Assembly (NCBI RefSeq): GCF_000188055.2
Contig: NZ_AEUZ02000001.1
Span: 758,001 to 822,000, forward strand
DNA: 64,000 nt
Direction of reading: 5' to 3'
From: Streptococcus urinalis 2285-97
GTDB taxonomy: Bacteria > Bacillota > Bacilli > Lactobacillales > Streptococcaceae
Position numbers and translations under genes: made by a program. Below, piece after piece: positions 33,645-40,955 of this stretch; position 1 is the first letter of the stretch; each line of letters opens with the position of its first letter. Under the pieces are notes generated by a model that worked only from the letters and a program-made list of their open reading frames with translations, was not told where the DNA came from and did no database searches.

Positions 33645-33797
33645 ATGATTATGTTATTTGCTTTAAATGTCGTTTATAATAACTACCCTTGGAAACCAAT
33701 CCCAGCAATTCTAAAACCAAAAATTAAAGAACAAATTATTCTTATTGTTGGTGCTGATAATATGGAATTGGTTAATCAACTAACCAAAGAAGATTAG
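33645..33797 (+). CDS. CD1375-like small phage protein, 50 aa
   Basis: MIMLFALNVVYNNYPWKPIP with the end KEQIILIVGADNMELVNQLT resembles the short CD1375-like proteins before holins. ATG 33645 follows AAAGAGGAAAATTAATT; the longer reading starts inside the previous gene. Function unknown. Confidence 0.6.
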   Translation: MIMLFALNVVYNNYPWKPIPAILKPKIKEQIILIVGADNMELVNQLTKED

Positions 33798-33809
33798 AAA
33801 GGCTTACTT

Positions 33810-34229
33810 ATGAAGCAACATAAGAAAAGCAAAATAATGAATTATATTGTTAAAGACTGGTATGCTTTAACAATGATAATCATTTCTTATGCTTTTGCTA
33901 TTATCATGTTATTGCAGCCGTTCATTTTTCACAAATTGTCATTAGAGCGTATACACAGTTTACCAAGTCAATTATTTGATCCAGTTATTACTGGTTTGTG
34001 TTTAATCATTTTTGCTTCTGTGAAATTATTAGGTCAAATCTTAAAAAATAAAAGTATTCGCTTACTAGGATTGATGGCTCTAAATATCGTTTGGGCAATA
34101 ACAGCAGTATCTTTGTTTTATCGTTTTTTACATGGGTCACAATCAGCAACTTTTCTATTATCTTTTGCAATGGTTTTAATTGGCTTTGGACAAGCATTAA
34201 GGGGTGACTATGGACAAAGACTTCATTAG
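33810..34229 (+). CDS. Four-helix membrane protein of the lysis module, 139 aa
   Basis: Four hydrophobic helices (ALTMIIISYAFAIIMLLQPF, then GLCLIIFASVKLLGQIL, LLGLMALNIVWAITAVSLFY, FLLSFAMVLIGFGQAL) in 139 residues. Found between tail fibre and holin. Could be a holin-like or host-modifying protein; family not recognised. ATG follows AGAAAGGCTTACTT. Confidence 0.65.
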   Translation: MKQHKKSKIMNYIVKDWYALTMIIISYAFAIIMLLQPFIFHKLSLERIHSLPSQLFDPVITGLCLIIFASVKLLGQILKNKSIRLLGLMALNIVWAITAVSLFYRFLHGSQSATFLLSFAMVLIGFGQALRGDYGQRLH

Positions 34230-34548
34230 ACAAGTAGTCACAGCTTTAATTACTGGAGTTGGCACAATCGCTGGTGCATTCTGGACATTTAGAGGAAAAC
34301 ACGAAGAAGTCCAAAGTGGAACTGAAAAGATTTATATTGACGGAAATCAATTGCTATTTGATAACATGCAAAAAGAAATAACGAGATTGACTCAAGATGT
34401 CGCTATTTTAAAAAACGATATGAAAGAAATGAAAGAAGACTACGAAGCAAAAATTGAGAGACTGGAAAAAGAAAATGACGACTTAAGAAATAAATTGAGA
34501 GATTCAATAGCAGAAGTGAAATACTTGAAGGAGAAATTAAAACAATGA
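34210..34548 (+). CDS. Membrane-anchored coiled-coil protein, possible holin partner, 112 aa
   Basis: One N-terminal helix (QVVTALITGVGTIAGAFWTF) is followed by a coiled coil to the end (EMKEDYEAKIERLEKENDDL). The start ATG 34210 follows TAAGGGGTGACT. This type is often called holin-like in related phages. It overlaps the LLH holin gene by 4 bp. Confidence 0.65.
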   Translation: MDKDFIRQVVTALITGVGTIAGAFWTFRGKHEEVQSGTEKIYIDGNQLLFDNMQKEITRLTQDVAILKNDMKEMKEDYEAKIERLEKENDDLRNKLRDSIAEVKYLKEKLKQ

Positions 34549-34970
34549 ATAGTATTATTGAGAACATTATTGACTTAGCTGTAATCGTAGGAATGCTTGC
34601 ACCTATCATTATTCAAGGAATAAAATTATTACAAGCACATACGACAGATAAACGTATAAAAGTTTTAGAAAGTTACGCTTTACGTGTTGTACAAACACTT
34701 GAACAAAATGCAAATTTAGCTGGTGGAGATAAAAAGAAATTGGCTTTAGAAAAACTAGCTAGTTACATTAATAAAAGCCCGCTTAATTTAAAAGTAACTG
34801 ATACACAATTAAGTGACTTGATTGAATCTGCAGTTAGCAAGTTAGATAAAACTTCAAAAGCAGAAAAAATTAAGTCAGTAGAAGTTGAAGAAGAAGTTAA
34901 AACAACAGAACTATCAGCAGAACAACAAGCAAAATTAGAAAGCATTTTAGCAACTGCACCATCTAATTAG
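34545..34970 (+). CDS. Phage holin, LLH family, 141 aa
   Basis: An N-terminal helix (NIIDLAVIVGMLAPIIIQGI) is followed by the LLH pattern VLESYALRVVQTLEQNANLA and KKKLALEKLASYINKSPLNL, with an acidic C-terminus. The holin forms lesions that let the endolysin reach the wall. It is followed directly by the endolysin gene. Confidence 0.85.
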   Translation: MNSIIENIIDLAVIVGMLAPIIIQGIKLLQAHTTDKRIKVLESYALRVVQTLEQNANLAGGDKKKLALEKLASYINKSPLNLKVTDTQLSDLIESAVSKLDKTSKAEKIKSVEVEEEVKTTELSAEQQAKLESILATAPSN

Positions 34971-34984
34971 TGGAGGTGAATTAA

Positions 34985-35857
34985 TTGAAAGCTAATGAAT
35001 ATTTTATTGATGTGTCAGCTTATCAACCAGCTGATTTAGGCTATACAACACAAGCTTCGGGAACATCAAACACAATTATCAAAGTAACAGAGGGAACTGG
35101 CTGGGTATCACCATATAAAGATGCCCAAGCTAGCACTTCAAATCCTATTGGGTATTATCACTTCGCACGTTTTGGCGGTAATGTAAATCAAGCAATCGCA
35201 GAAGCTACACATTGCCTTAACAATGTTGGAAATAAAAAAGTTAACTACATTGTATGTGATTATGAAGATAGTGCCAGTGCTAACATGCAAGCTAATACAA
35301 ATGCTATTATAGCTTTTATGGATACGTGTAAATCTTATGGCTATCAACCTATTTACTATTCTTATAAGCCTTACACACTAGCTAACGTAGCTTATCAACA
35401 AATACTAACTAAATATCCAGATAGTTTATGGATGGCTGCATATCCAAGCTATAATGTCACCCCAGATCCTGTTTGGTCAATTTTTCCAGCTCTTGACGGG
35501 ATAAGATGGTGGCAATTCACATCAACTGGCATTAGTGGTGGACTTGATAAAAATGTAGTTTTAATTGATGATAATGTGCATACAGCACCAAAAACAACAG
35601 TAAAAATTGAAGATTATACGGAGGATGAAGATATGTTTGTATTTACAGCAAATAGTGATTTAGGTTCAGTCAATAACGACTTTAAAAAATTTGGAAAAGG
35701 AGCGACATTCCTAATCATTCCATCACGAGCAAAAATTCGTTATGTTGGTACATCAGATGAACGCAACTGGTTATTAAAAACTAAGAAAATAGAAGAATTT
35801 AAAGGTGGACCAGCGGATATGTTTAGATGCTTAACACTTTTTGATTTAAAATTTTAA
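34985..35857 (+). CDS. GH25 (lysozyme-type) endolysin, 290 aa
   Basis: GH25 muramidase fold: FIDVSAYQPADLG near the N-terminus with catalytic-region Asp, and VCDYEDSA near residue 91-94 with the DxE pair. The C-terminal 80 residues (FTANSDLGSVNNDFKKFGKG) look like an SH3-type wall-binding domain, less certain. TTG at 34985 follows GTGGAGGTGAATTAA. No signal peptide, as expected when a holin exports it. Confidence 0.9.
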   Translation: MKANEYFIDVSAYQPADLGYTTQASGTSNTIIKVTEGTGWVSPYKDAQASTSNPIGYYHFARFGGNVNQAIAEATHCLNNVGNKKVNYIVCDYEDSASANMQANTNAIIAFMDTCKSYGYQPIYYSYKPYTLANVAYQQILTKYPDSLWMAAYPSYNVTPDPVWSIFPALDGIRWWQFTSTGISGGLDKNVVLIDDNVHTAPKTTVKIEDYTEDEDMFVFTANSDLGSVNNDFKKFGKGATFLIIPSRAKIRYVGTSDERNWLLKTKKIEEFKGGPADMFRCLTLFDLKF

Positions 35858-35862
35858 TTAAT

Positions 35863-35892
35863 AAAACCCCGCTTAATTGTGGGGCTTTTTTT
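35863..35892 (+). terminator. Rho-independent terminator of the lysis operon
   Basis: CCCCGCTTAATTGTGGGG with TTTTTTT after it and AAAA before it, 10 bp behind the endolysin stop. A near copy lies at 36411-36440. Confidence 0.85.
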
Positions 35893-35945
35893 AGTATAGG
35901 AGGATAAAGAGTGGTTCAGTAAAATTATAAAAAAACAAAAAACTC

Positions 35946-35974
35946 TTGACAAAAAGTAAATAATAACATAAGAT
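35946..35974 (+). promoter_or_regulatory. Sigma-A promoter of the candidate antitoxin RNA
   Basis: TTGACA, 17-bp spacer, TAAGAT. Transcription would start near 35981 and end at the hairpin at 36104-36133. Confidence 0.75.
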
Positions 35975-35980
35975 AAAGAT

Positions 35981-36133
35981 ACAAATAACGATAAAAAAAC
36001 TGTTACTATTGTTTATTTCTCCGTTGTTTGTATGACTTCCGTCTGTCTTATTTAGACAGAAAAAACTAGATTATTTTATGAAGGATTCAGTATCCTACTT
36101 TTAAAAGCGTAATTTGCAGATTACGCTTTTTTT
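35981..36133 (+). ncRNA. Candidate antisense antitoxin RNA of a type I system
   Basis: About 150 nt without a usable reading frame, with a consensus promoter, an inner hairpin (TCTGTC/GACAGA) and a perfect 10-bp terminator stem (AAAGCGTAAT/ATTACGCTTT, loop TTGCAG, then T-run). It repeats four segments found on the same strand in the toxin locus: 36063-36076, 36085-36101, 36102-36112 and loop 36114-36120. The RNA could therefore base-pair with the toxin mRNA, including its start codon and ribosome site. Confidence 0.65.
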
Positions 36134-36184
36134 GTATATAAAAAAGGAGTTAGGCTTGCAGACCTAACTCAAACTAGATTATTT
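36063..36184 (+). repeat. Direct repeats linking RNA and toxin mRNA
   Basis: AAACTAGATTATTT occurs at 36063-36076 and 36171-36184. Further pairs are ATTCAGTA(T/C)CCT at 36085 and 36276, TAAAAGCGTAA at 36102 and 36251, and TTGCAGA at 36114 and 36156. All lie in the same orientation, so transcripts running in opposite directions carry complementary copies. Confidence 0.8.
36139..36170 (-). terminator. Rho-independent terminator of the toxin mRNA
   Basis: Minus strand GAGTTAGG-TCTGCAAG-CCTAACTC followed by CTTTTTT. The loop contains CTGCAA, complementary to the TTGCAG loop of the convergent RNA, a possible kissing contact. Confidence 0.75.
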
Positions 36185-36193
36185 AGCGTTATT

Positions 36194-36277
36194 TCATTTT
36201 TTTAAATGAGATAGCACTACGCCTGCTAAAACAGCAACTATAAACTGTCCTAAAAGCGTAAGAAGGTATTCGACCAT
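36194..36277 (-). CDS. Fst-like type I toxin peptide, 27 aa
   Basis: ATG 36277 follows AAAAAGGAGGGTACTGA, a strong site. The peptide is MVEYLLTLLG, then a hydrophobic helix (QFIVAVLAGVVLS) and a basic end HLKK. That is one membrane helix with a charged tail, the size and shape of Fst/Ldr-type toxins. It is too short for usual gene finders. Expression is probably blocked by the convergent RNA, which carries a copy complementary to the start region. Confidence 0.65.
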   Translation of the reverse strand: MVEYLLTLLGQFIVAVLAGVVLSHLKK

Positions 36278-36410
36278 TCAGTACCCTCCTTTTTTATTTT
36301 TTTGCTATTTAACTAGTTAGCTCTAGAGCATGAAATCCATCGGACTTAATGTTAATGTATATTATATATGAATATTAGAAATAAATAAAGTTAATTTAAA
36401 CTATTATAAA

Positions 36411-36440
36411 ACCCCTCACTTAATTGTGGGGGTATTTTTT
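36411..36440 (+). terminator. Rho-independent terminator, near copy of the lysis-operon one
   Basis: ACCCCTCACTTAATTGTGGGGGT followed by ATTTTTT. It shares CTTAATTGTGGGG and AAAACCCC with the terminator at 35863-35892. Confidence 0.7.
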
Positions 36441-36488
36441 ATTGTCCGTTAAAATAGACTTTTTCAATATTTTCCATTTAAACGGACT

Positions 36489-36517
36489 TTGAAAAAATAG
36501 CAAATCTATTGTATTAT
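36489..36517 (+). promoter_or_regulatory. Sigma-A promoter of the 63-aa gene
   Basis: TTGAAA, 17-bp spacer, TATTAT, 22 bp before ATG 36539. Just upstream, GTCCGTT (36445) and AACGGAC (36481) form a spaced inverted repeat that could be an operator. Confidence 0.65.
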
Positions 36518-36538
36518 AAATAAAGTGAGGAAATAACT

Positions 36539-36730
36539 ATGAGAAATAAAAAAATACAGGATTCATGTACAACGATACTAGAAGCAAAGGATCCTATTGC
36601 TTTTTGGAATGCAGGCGTTAAACACATTCAGGTGTCAACAAAAACATTCGACGCATTTCAAGGCAAAAAACAAGCATCAACATTAGATGATGCAACTGTC
36701 AATAAATTAATTGATGGCTTACGTAGATAA
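36539..36730 (+). CDS. Hypothetical protein, 63 aa
   Basis: ATG follows GTGAGGAAATAACT, with its own promoter and terminator. It reads MRNKKIQDSCTTILEAKDPI and ends LDDATVNKLIDGLRR. Small, soluble, helical. No family recognised. It could be the last phage gene (lysogenic conversion) or the first chromosomal one. Confidence 0.6.
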   Translation: MRNKKIQDSCTTILEAKDPIAFWNAGVKHIQVSTKTFDAFQGKKQASTLDDATVNKLIDGLRR

Positions 36731-36736
36731 AAAATC

Positions 36737-36770
36737 ACCGCTTGGGATAATACCCGAGCGGTCATTTTTA
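36737..36770 (+). terminator. Rho-independent terminator of the 63-aa gene
   Basis: ACCGCTTGGG and CCCGAGCGGT form a 10-bp stem (one G-T pair) followed by CATTTTTATTT. Confidence 0.75.
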
Positions 36771-36771
36771 T

Positions 36772-36800
36772 TTGCATTAGGTATATATATGTGCTATCAT
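36772..36800 (+). promoter_or_regulatory. Promoter of csbD
   Basis: TTGCAT, 17-bp spacer, TATCAT, 25 bp before the csbD start. Confidence 0.6.
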
Positions 36801-36825
36801 AAATAAAAAACAGGAGGTCATCAAG

Positions 36826-37026
36826 ATGTCAGAAGAAAAATTTGAAGCAAAAGCAGATCAATTAAAAGGTAGTGTCAAAGAAGGCGTTGGCAAATTAACT
36901 GGCGATAAAGAATTAGAAGCTGAAGGAACAGCTGGTAAAGTTATTGGAAAAGGTAAAGAGTTAGTTGACGATGCTAAAGAAATCGTAGAAGGTGCTATTG
37001 ATAGCATAAAGGATAAAATGAAATAA
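36826..37026 (+). CDS. csbD: CsbD-family stress protein, 66 aa
   Basis: [20 protein letters not shown] with [14 protein letters not shown] is the CsbD (YjbJ) signature: a small hydrophilic helical protein of the general stress type, function not established. ATG follows ACAGGAGGTCATCAAG. It has its own promoter and terminator and is a good candidate for chromosomal DNA between the two mobile regions. Confidence 0.9.
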   Translation: MSEEKFEAKADQLKGSVKEGVGKLTGDKELEAEGTAGKVIGKGKELVDDAKEIVEGAIDSIKDKMK

Positions 37027-37030
37027 AAGA

Positions 37031-37063
37031 AAATCGCTCTCTTGATTGAGGGTGGTTTTTTTC
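37031..37063 (+). terminator. Rho-independent terminator of csbD
   Basis: ATCGCTCTC-TTGATT-GAGGGTGGT stem with G-T pairs, followed by TTTTTTT. Confidence 0.65.
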
Positions 37064-37068
37064 TGTTT

Positions 37069-37233
37069 TTAAAGTCTATTTTCTATCAATTGTTTTAATT
37101 CTAATAAGTCTTCATGTGTAGCATTATTGTTAATAAAACTTCGGGCACTAGACCTCTTAGTTAAATAATTACGATGTTCTCTATTTTTAGCATTCCAATT
37201 TTTACATGCTTTTTGTGATTGGTCGGTTATAAT
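37069..37233 (-). pseudogene. 5'-truncated small gene remnant
   Basis: The frame reads TDQSQKACKNWNAKNREHRN, then KRSSARSFINNNATHEDLLE and stops at 37069. This matches a family of about 55-60-aa proteins seen beside streptococcal mobile elements (RSxARSFIxNxAT pattern, from memory). No ATG, GTG or TTG occurs in frame between it and the upstream stop at 37297, so the 5' end is missing. It probably marks a recombination junction near 37,235. Confidence 0.5.
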
Positions 37234-37360
37234 GGAAAATAAAAAGGGTGCAAAAAAGGGGCAGAATGGATTAAAAATGAAACTATTTTGAACTTTCTAC
37301 TATATGAATAACGTTTAAAAGTAAGTGGTAAGAGTTTTTAGAATAGAAAAGTACATTAAG
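37234..37360. other. Likely left-end region of the conjugative element
   Basis: AT-rich, no gene or ribosome site on either strand. It contains GGGTGCAAAAAAGGGGC near 37246. It lies between the truncated gene and the first element genes, so the element boundary or att site is probably here. No clear inverted repeat or integrase is seen. Confidence 0.35.
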
Positions 37361-37388
37361 GAGAACAGAGAAATCTGTTCTCTTTTTG
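37361..37388 (+). terminator. Terminator-like hairpin
   Basis: GAGAACAG-AGAAAT-CTGTTCTC perfect 8-bp stem followed by TTTTTG. It precedes the 40-aa gene and may be an attenuator or the end of a short leader RNA. Confidence 0.55.
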
Positions 37389-37420
37389 TTCGCTTAAAAA
37401 CTTAGAAAGGTAAAGTGAAC

Positions 37421-37543
37421 ATGGAAAATATTGAAATTGTATTGGACATCGATACCCTTGAAATTTTTCAAGTAATCAGACATGATTGTACTCCAGTTGA
37501 TGAAATCGTTAATGAACAATTAACATTGTTTGAAACTATTTAA
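37421..37543 (+). CDS. Small acidic protein, 40 aa
   Basis: ATG follows TTAGAAAGGTAAAGTGAAC. It reads MENIEIVLDIDTLEIFQVIR and ends NEQLTLFETI. No family recognised. First gene of the conjugative element after the terminator-like hairpin. Confidence 0.5.
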   Translation: MENIEIVLDIDTLEIFQVIRHDCTPVDEIVNEQLTLFETI

Positions 37544-37561
37544 TTTCATTTCTTTTCAAAA

Positions 37562-38074
37562 ATGGTATTAGCTATGAAGAAAAATAATTTATATGAACAA
37601 TTGATTAATAGTGAACCAATGGGATTTATTGATCCTCTAACAGATCTTGGAGAGTTTGATATCTATCAGATGAAATTTAAAGAGCCTGTTAGGCACTTGA
37701 AAAACAAATATTCTGACCAACCCTATTCACTGCATTGGCAGAATAAAATTGAGGAAATGCGTAGCTTATTTATTGAGTATCAAAAAAGTTTGAGGGAAGA
37801 AGTAGAAGAGGAGATCATTATTAGCTCCAGAGCAAGAAGAGCAGAAAATAAAGAGTATCTCAATGAAATCGTACATACCTATTTGAAGCTTGGCTTTAAA
37901 TTTCCTGAAATTGAAAAACGTGTATCACTATCTGTGAAGCGTTTAAGAAATCAGTGGAACAGAAGGGATCATATTTCAAGCCATAAGATAGTTGTATTAT
38001 TCAAAGATGACTTAAAGAATGGTTACTATGATTCTAAGGATTATTTACCAAAAAATTCGGGATTGAAGCTATAA
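37562..38074 (+). CDS. Hypothetical element protein with HTH-like C-terminus, 170 aa
   Basis: Starts possible at 37562 or 37574, both without a clear ribosome site. Residues about 100-135 (YLNEIVHTYLKLGFKFPEIE, then VSLSVKRLRNQWNRRDH) look like a helix-turn-helix. The next gene starts one base after its stop, so the two are cotranscribed, which suggests a replication-control role (inference). Confidence 0.6.
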   Translation: MVLAMKKNNLYEQLINSEPMGFIDPLTDLGEFDIYQMKFKEPVRHLKNKYSDQPYSLHWQNKIEEMRSLFIEYQKSLREEVEEEIIISSRARRAENKEYLNEIVHTYLKLGFKFPEIEKRVSLSVKRLRNQWNRRDHISSHKIVVLFKDDLKNGYYDSKDYLPKNSGLKL

Positions 38075-39580
38075 ATGAAGAAAGAAAATATGAATCTAAA
38101 TAAAATTTTTAGTCTAGTTATAAAAGATGGACTACGAGAATATAAATTTAAAAATAGTCATCTTAAACCTCTTGATTATCAAGAGGAAGGAAATAAAGGT
38201 TCTATTTTCGCCTATCGATCAAAAGAAAATATGATCAGTGCTAAAGGTGTTGTTATTACTTCAGTTGAAGCACTGAAAGAGAACGACACTCAGTTTACTC
38301 ACTGGACACCTAATGTTTATCGATACGGGACCTATAGTGATGCTCGACGTTTATATACTCGAGGTCATGCTGAGAAAAACCTTCGTCAGATTAATTGTTT
38401 CTACGTCGACTTTGATAATCCGCCTGAAGGCGAAAACATTAATTCGGGAGACATTTTAACTGCCTCAATTGATTTAGGCTTTATGCCAACGATGATTTTA
38501 AGAACAGATAAAGGCTACCAGGCATACTTTGTACTTGAAACGGCAGTATATGTCTCATCTCACACACAGTTTAAAGCTATTTCAACGGCAAAACTTATTT
38601 CAGATAACTTGAGAAAGTATTTTAAAGAACAATTATTACCTGTCGATATGGGATGCAACCACTTTGGAATTGCTAGAATTCCGAGAACTGATAATATTGA
38701 GTTTTTTGAAGAGTCCTATTGTTATTCATTTTCAGACTGGATTGATTGGTCAAGCAGACAAGGTAATTATCCCAATAAAAAAGCTAACCTTTCAATCATT
38801 GCAGGTACTCAAGGAAAAAAACAAATTGATGAGCCCTGGTATAAACTATTGATGAATGAATCAAACATAAAAGGGGCTAAAGCATTGATGGGAAGAAATA
38901 GTATTCTTTTCACTTTGGCTTTGGCCAATTATTCATCAGGGGTTAGTCAGATAGGCTGTGAGGATGCACTGAGTGATTTTAATAATCATTTAGATGAGCC
39001 ATTATCAAATCAAGAGTTTCAAAAGATAATCCAAAGTGCTTATTCAGAAAAATATGAAGCAGCTAGTAGAGAATATATAAAACTATTATGTAAAGCATGG
39101 GTAGATAAAAACCTTACTAGCAATGATTTGTTTATTAGACAAGGTTGGACTAAATTCAAAAAACCAAGGTCAGTACGACAAAATAGTCACCACCATGAAT
39201 GGAAAGCTGATATTATGGCCTATCTTGAAGGTTTTGATCATGATGCTGATCCTTTTCTTCAGACGACAAAAAAGGCTCTTAGAGAGCAATTATCGATCCC
39301 TGAGAGATCGCTAGATCGAGTTTTAAAAGCACTTAAGACAGAACAAAAGATTTTCTTAACGACAAAAAGTGGGAGAAAAGGAGGCATAAGATTAGCTTCC
39401 GTAAAAGCAATATTTATCTCAATTATGCAGGTAAGAAAAAAGCGTCAAGAACAGTTTTTTAGTAATATGGCCACTTTTTTTGAAGAGCCTAAGTCTTATA
39501 TCTATAAAGTAATAGAAAGGATGAAGAATGAAATTAAACAAAGGAAACAATTGTCATTATTTGAGAGCGATGTTGGATAA
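38075..39580 (+). CDS. Plasmid-type primase/replication protein, 501 aa
   Basis: An archaeo-eukaryotic-type primase core is suggested by INCFYVDFDNPPEGE (near residue 109, acidic DxD), RTDKGYQAYFVLE and FGIARIPRTDN. A PriCT-type helical domain follows (GRNSILFTLALANYSSG, then SNQEFQKIIQSAYSEKYEAA, about 272-335). The C-terminus is basic and helical. Such proteins start or prime replication of ICEs and plasmids after excision or transfer. No ribosome site is obvious, so coupling to the previous gene is likely. Confidence 0.75.
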   Translation: MKKENMNLNKIFSLVIKDGLREYKFKNSHLKPLDYQEEGNKGSIFAYRSKENMISAKGVVITSVEALKENDTQFTHWTPNVYRYGTYSDARRLYTRGHAEKNLRQINCFYVDFDNPPEGENINSGDILTASIDLGFMPTMILRTDKGYQAYFVLETAVYVSSHTQFKAISTAKLISDNLRKYFKEQLLPVDMGCNHFGIARIPRTDNIEFFEESYCYSFSDWIDWSSRQGNYPNKKANLSIIAGTQGKKQIDEPWYKLLMNESNIKGAKALMGRNSILFTLALANYSSGVSQIGCEDALSDFNNHLDEPLSNQEFQKIIQSAYSEKYEAASREYIKLLCKAWVDKNLTSNDLFIRQGWTKFKKPRSVRQNSHHHEWKADIMAYLEGFDHDADPFLQTTKKALREQLSIPERSLDRVLKALKTEQKIFLTTKSGRKGGIRLASVKAIFISIMQVRKKRQEQFFSNMATFFEEPKSYIYKVIERMKNEIKQRKQLSLFESDVG

Positions 39581-39681
39581 AATTAAAACCCGTCAACTGC
39601 CATTACATTATATCTATGATACTAGACTAGGTTCTTAGTATTGTACTACTAAATATTTTAATAACAAAAGGAGTTTTGAAA

Positions 39682-39885
39682 ATGAAATATATTATTTTTA
39701 GCTTTGAAACAGGAGATTACCTAAGTGATGAAAATGGCCATTTAATTGTATTTGAGAGTCAAGGACTAGCCTGTCAATATTTGCAACGCCATTGTCACTT
39801 GGTTATGCCAGTTTCTAAAACAAAGAAGTATACAAATTATCCACCATACTATGCAGCACCTTATCGTTTTCATCAAGTGAGCTAG
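39682..39885 (+). CDS. Hypothetical element protein, 67 aa
   Basis: ATG 39682 follows AAAAGGAGTTTTGAAA. It reads MKYIIFSFETGDYLSDENGH and ends with a Tyr/Pro-rich part (YTNYPPYYAAPYRFHQ). No family recognised. It opens a run of small accessory genes. Confidence 0.5.
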   Translation: MKYIIFSFETGDYLSDENGHLIVFESQGLACQYLQRHCHLVMPVSKTKKYTNYPPYYAAPYRFHQVS

Positions 39886-39897
39886 GAGAAGAAGAAT

Positions 39898-40302
39898 ATG
39901 GGAAAACAATATTATATTATTAGAGGGTTTTACTTAACTGGGCTTGGCCAGGAACCTGAGGTTAACTATTTTAAAATTGATTCTGATCATCCTGATTTTG
40001 ACTTAGTACTAGCAGGAGACGTGTGTTTAACGTTTTATCAGAATAACTCAGTTATAACAACACTTCCTGCATTAATTAGGATAGATGGTTTGATAAAAAA
40101 TGATAAGGAAGTCCAGGAGTTTTTGAAAACAGAAAAAGAAGAGCATATTCCTTTTCTGCCAATTGTTCAAATTTATCCTTCATTTGATCCTTTGATGTTT
40201 AGTAGGTTGATGTCGACGTGTAAGTTGATGACTGAAGAAGTGAAGAAGCAATCAGAAATTCATTTTGTTCAGAGTAGTATTTTTGATTTTATTGAGGAGT
40301 GA
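39898..40302 (+). CDS. Hypothetical element protein, 134 aa
   Basis: ATG follows TAGGAGAAGAAGAAT. It reads MGKQYYIIRGFYLTGLGQEP; soluble, mixed alpha/beta. No domain recognised. It ends 4 bp before the thioredoxin-like gene. Confidence 0.5.
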   Translation: MGKQYYIIRGFYLTGLGQEPEVNYFKIDSDHPDFDLVLAGDVCLTFYQNNSVITTLPALIRIDGLIKNDKEVQEFLKTEKEEHIPFLPIVQIYPSFDPLMFSRLMSTCKLMTEEVKKQSEIHFVQSSIFDFIEE

Positions 40303-40306
40303 AAAA

Positions 40307-40735
40307 ATGAGACGTAAAATATTTGTTTTTGGAATAGGAGTCTTGCTGGTTATCCTAGGCTTTGTGAGTTATTTGAAACTGGGCCAAAATTATGATTATC
40401 AGCTGACACAAGATGATTATTTGAATGTGCTTATGTCAAAAAACTACAATATTGTGTGTTACAAGAAAGGCTGCCCATATTGTGAAAGTAGTAAAACATC
40501 TATTTTAAAGGCAAAGAAAAAGAGCCCTATTACAACATTCTTTGTTGATGTGGACTCAAAATCTGGTAAAAAAATAGTTGAAAAATACAGTATTGAAAAG
40601 GCTTTTTCAATCATTGTTGTCAGGGATAATTTTGCAAAAGTTTACCAGTATGCACATAAGGATGAGAACGGACATATTGGACCAAACCAAGCAAAGATTA
40701 AGGAGGCCTTCAATGACTCAAAAAAAGAAGATTAG
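40307..40735 (+). CDS. Membrane-anchored thioredoxin-like protein, 142 aa
   Basis: The N-terminal helix (IFVFGIGVLLVILGFVSYL) anchors it. YNIVCYKKGCPYCESSKTS carries the CPYC redox motif of glutaredoxin/thioredoxin folds, near residue 56. A cis-Pro position is not obvious. The active site should face outside and could make or break disulfides in surface or transfer proteins. ATG follows TTGAGGAGTGAAAAA. It overlaps the next gene by 23 bp. Confidence 0.75.
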   Translation: MRRKIFVFGIGVLLVILGFVSYLKLGQNYDYQLTQDDYLNVLMSKNYNIVCYKKGCPYCESSKTSILKAKKKSPITTFFVDVDSKSGKKIVEKYSIEKAFSIIVVRDNFAKVYQYAHKDENGHIGPNQAKIKEAFNDSKKED

Positions 40736-40943
40736 TAGGTGGGCAGAAACAGCTTTTCTATCTGACGATGAATTATGGCGTGCGGAAATAACTGAGGGAA
40801 TGGTTGTCTTAGGTAAACTTCCTGATGGTACCTATACCTTGCACCGTTTTAACGATGAAGGGGGACATCTAAGTCATATTTCAGAAAATGAAGCTTTATG
40901 GTTAACGTTGGAACTCGCTCCAGAGAAGATGGATGCTCTTTAG
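40713..40943 (+). CDS. Hypothetical element protein, 76 aa
   Basis: ATG 40713 follows TAAGGAGGCCTTCA. It reads MTQKKKISRWAETAFLSDDE and later LGKLPDGTYTLHRFNDEGGH. Small soluble protein seen in streptococcal ICEs; function unknown. Confidence 0.55.
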   Translation: MTQKKKISRWAETAFLSDDELWRAEITEGMVVLGKLPDGTYTLHRFNDEGGHLSHISENEALWLTLELAPEKMDAL

Positions 40944-40955
40944 GAGGATTTAAAA

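Noticed and set aside
36539..36730. Identification of the 63-aa protein as paratox
   Set aside because: The position after the endolysin suggested paratox, but the sequence does not match what I remember of that family.
35600..37300. A phage att core
   Set aside because: attR should lie between the endolysin and the conjugative element, but the other att site is outside the window, so no repeat pair can be shown.
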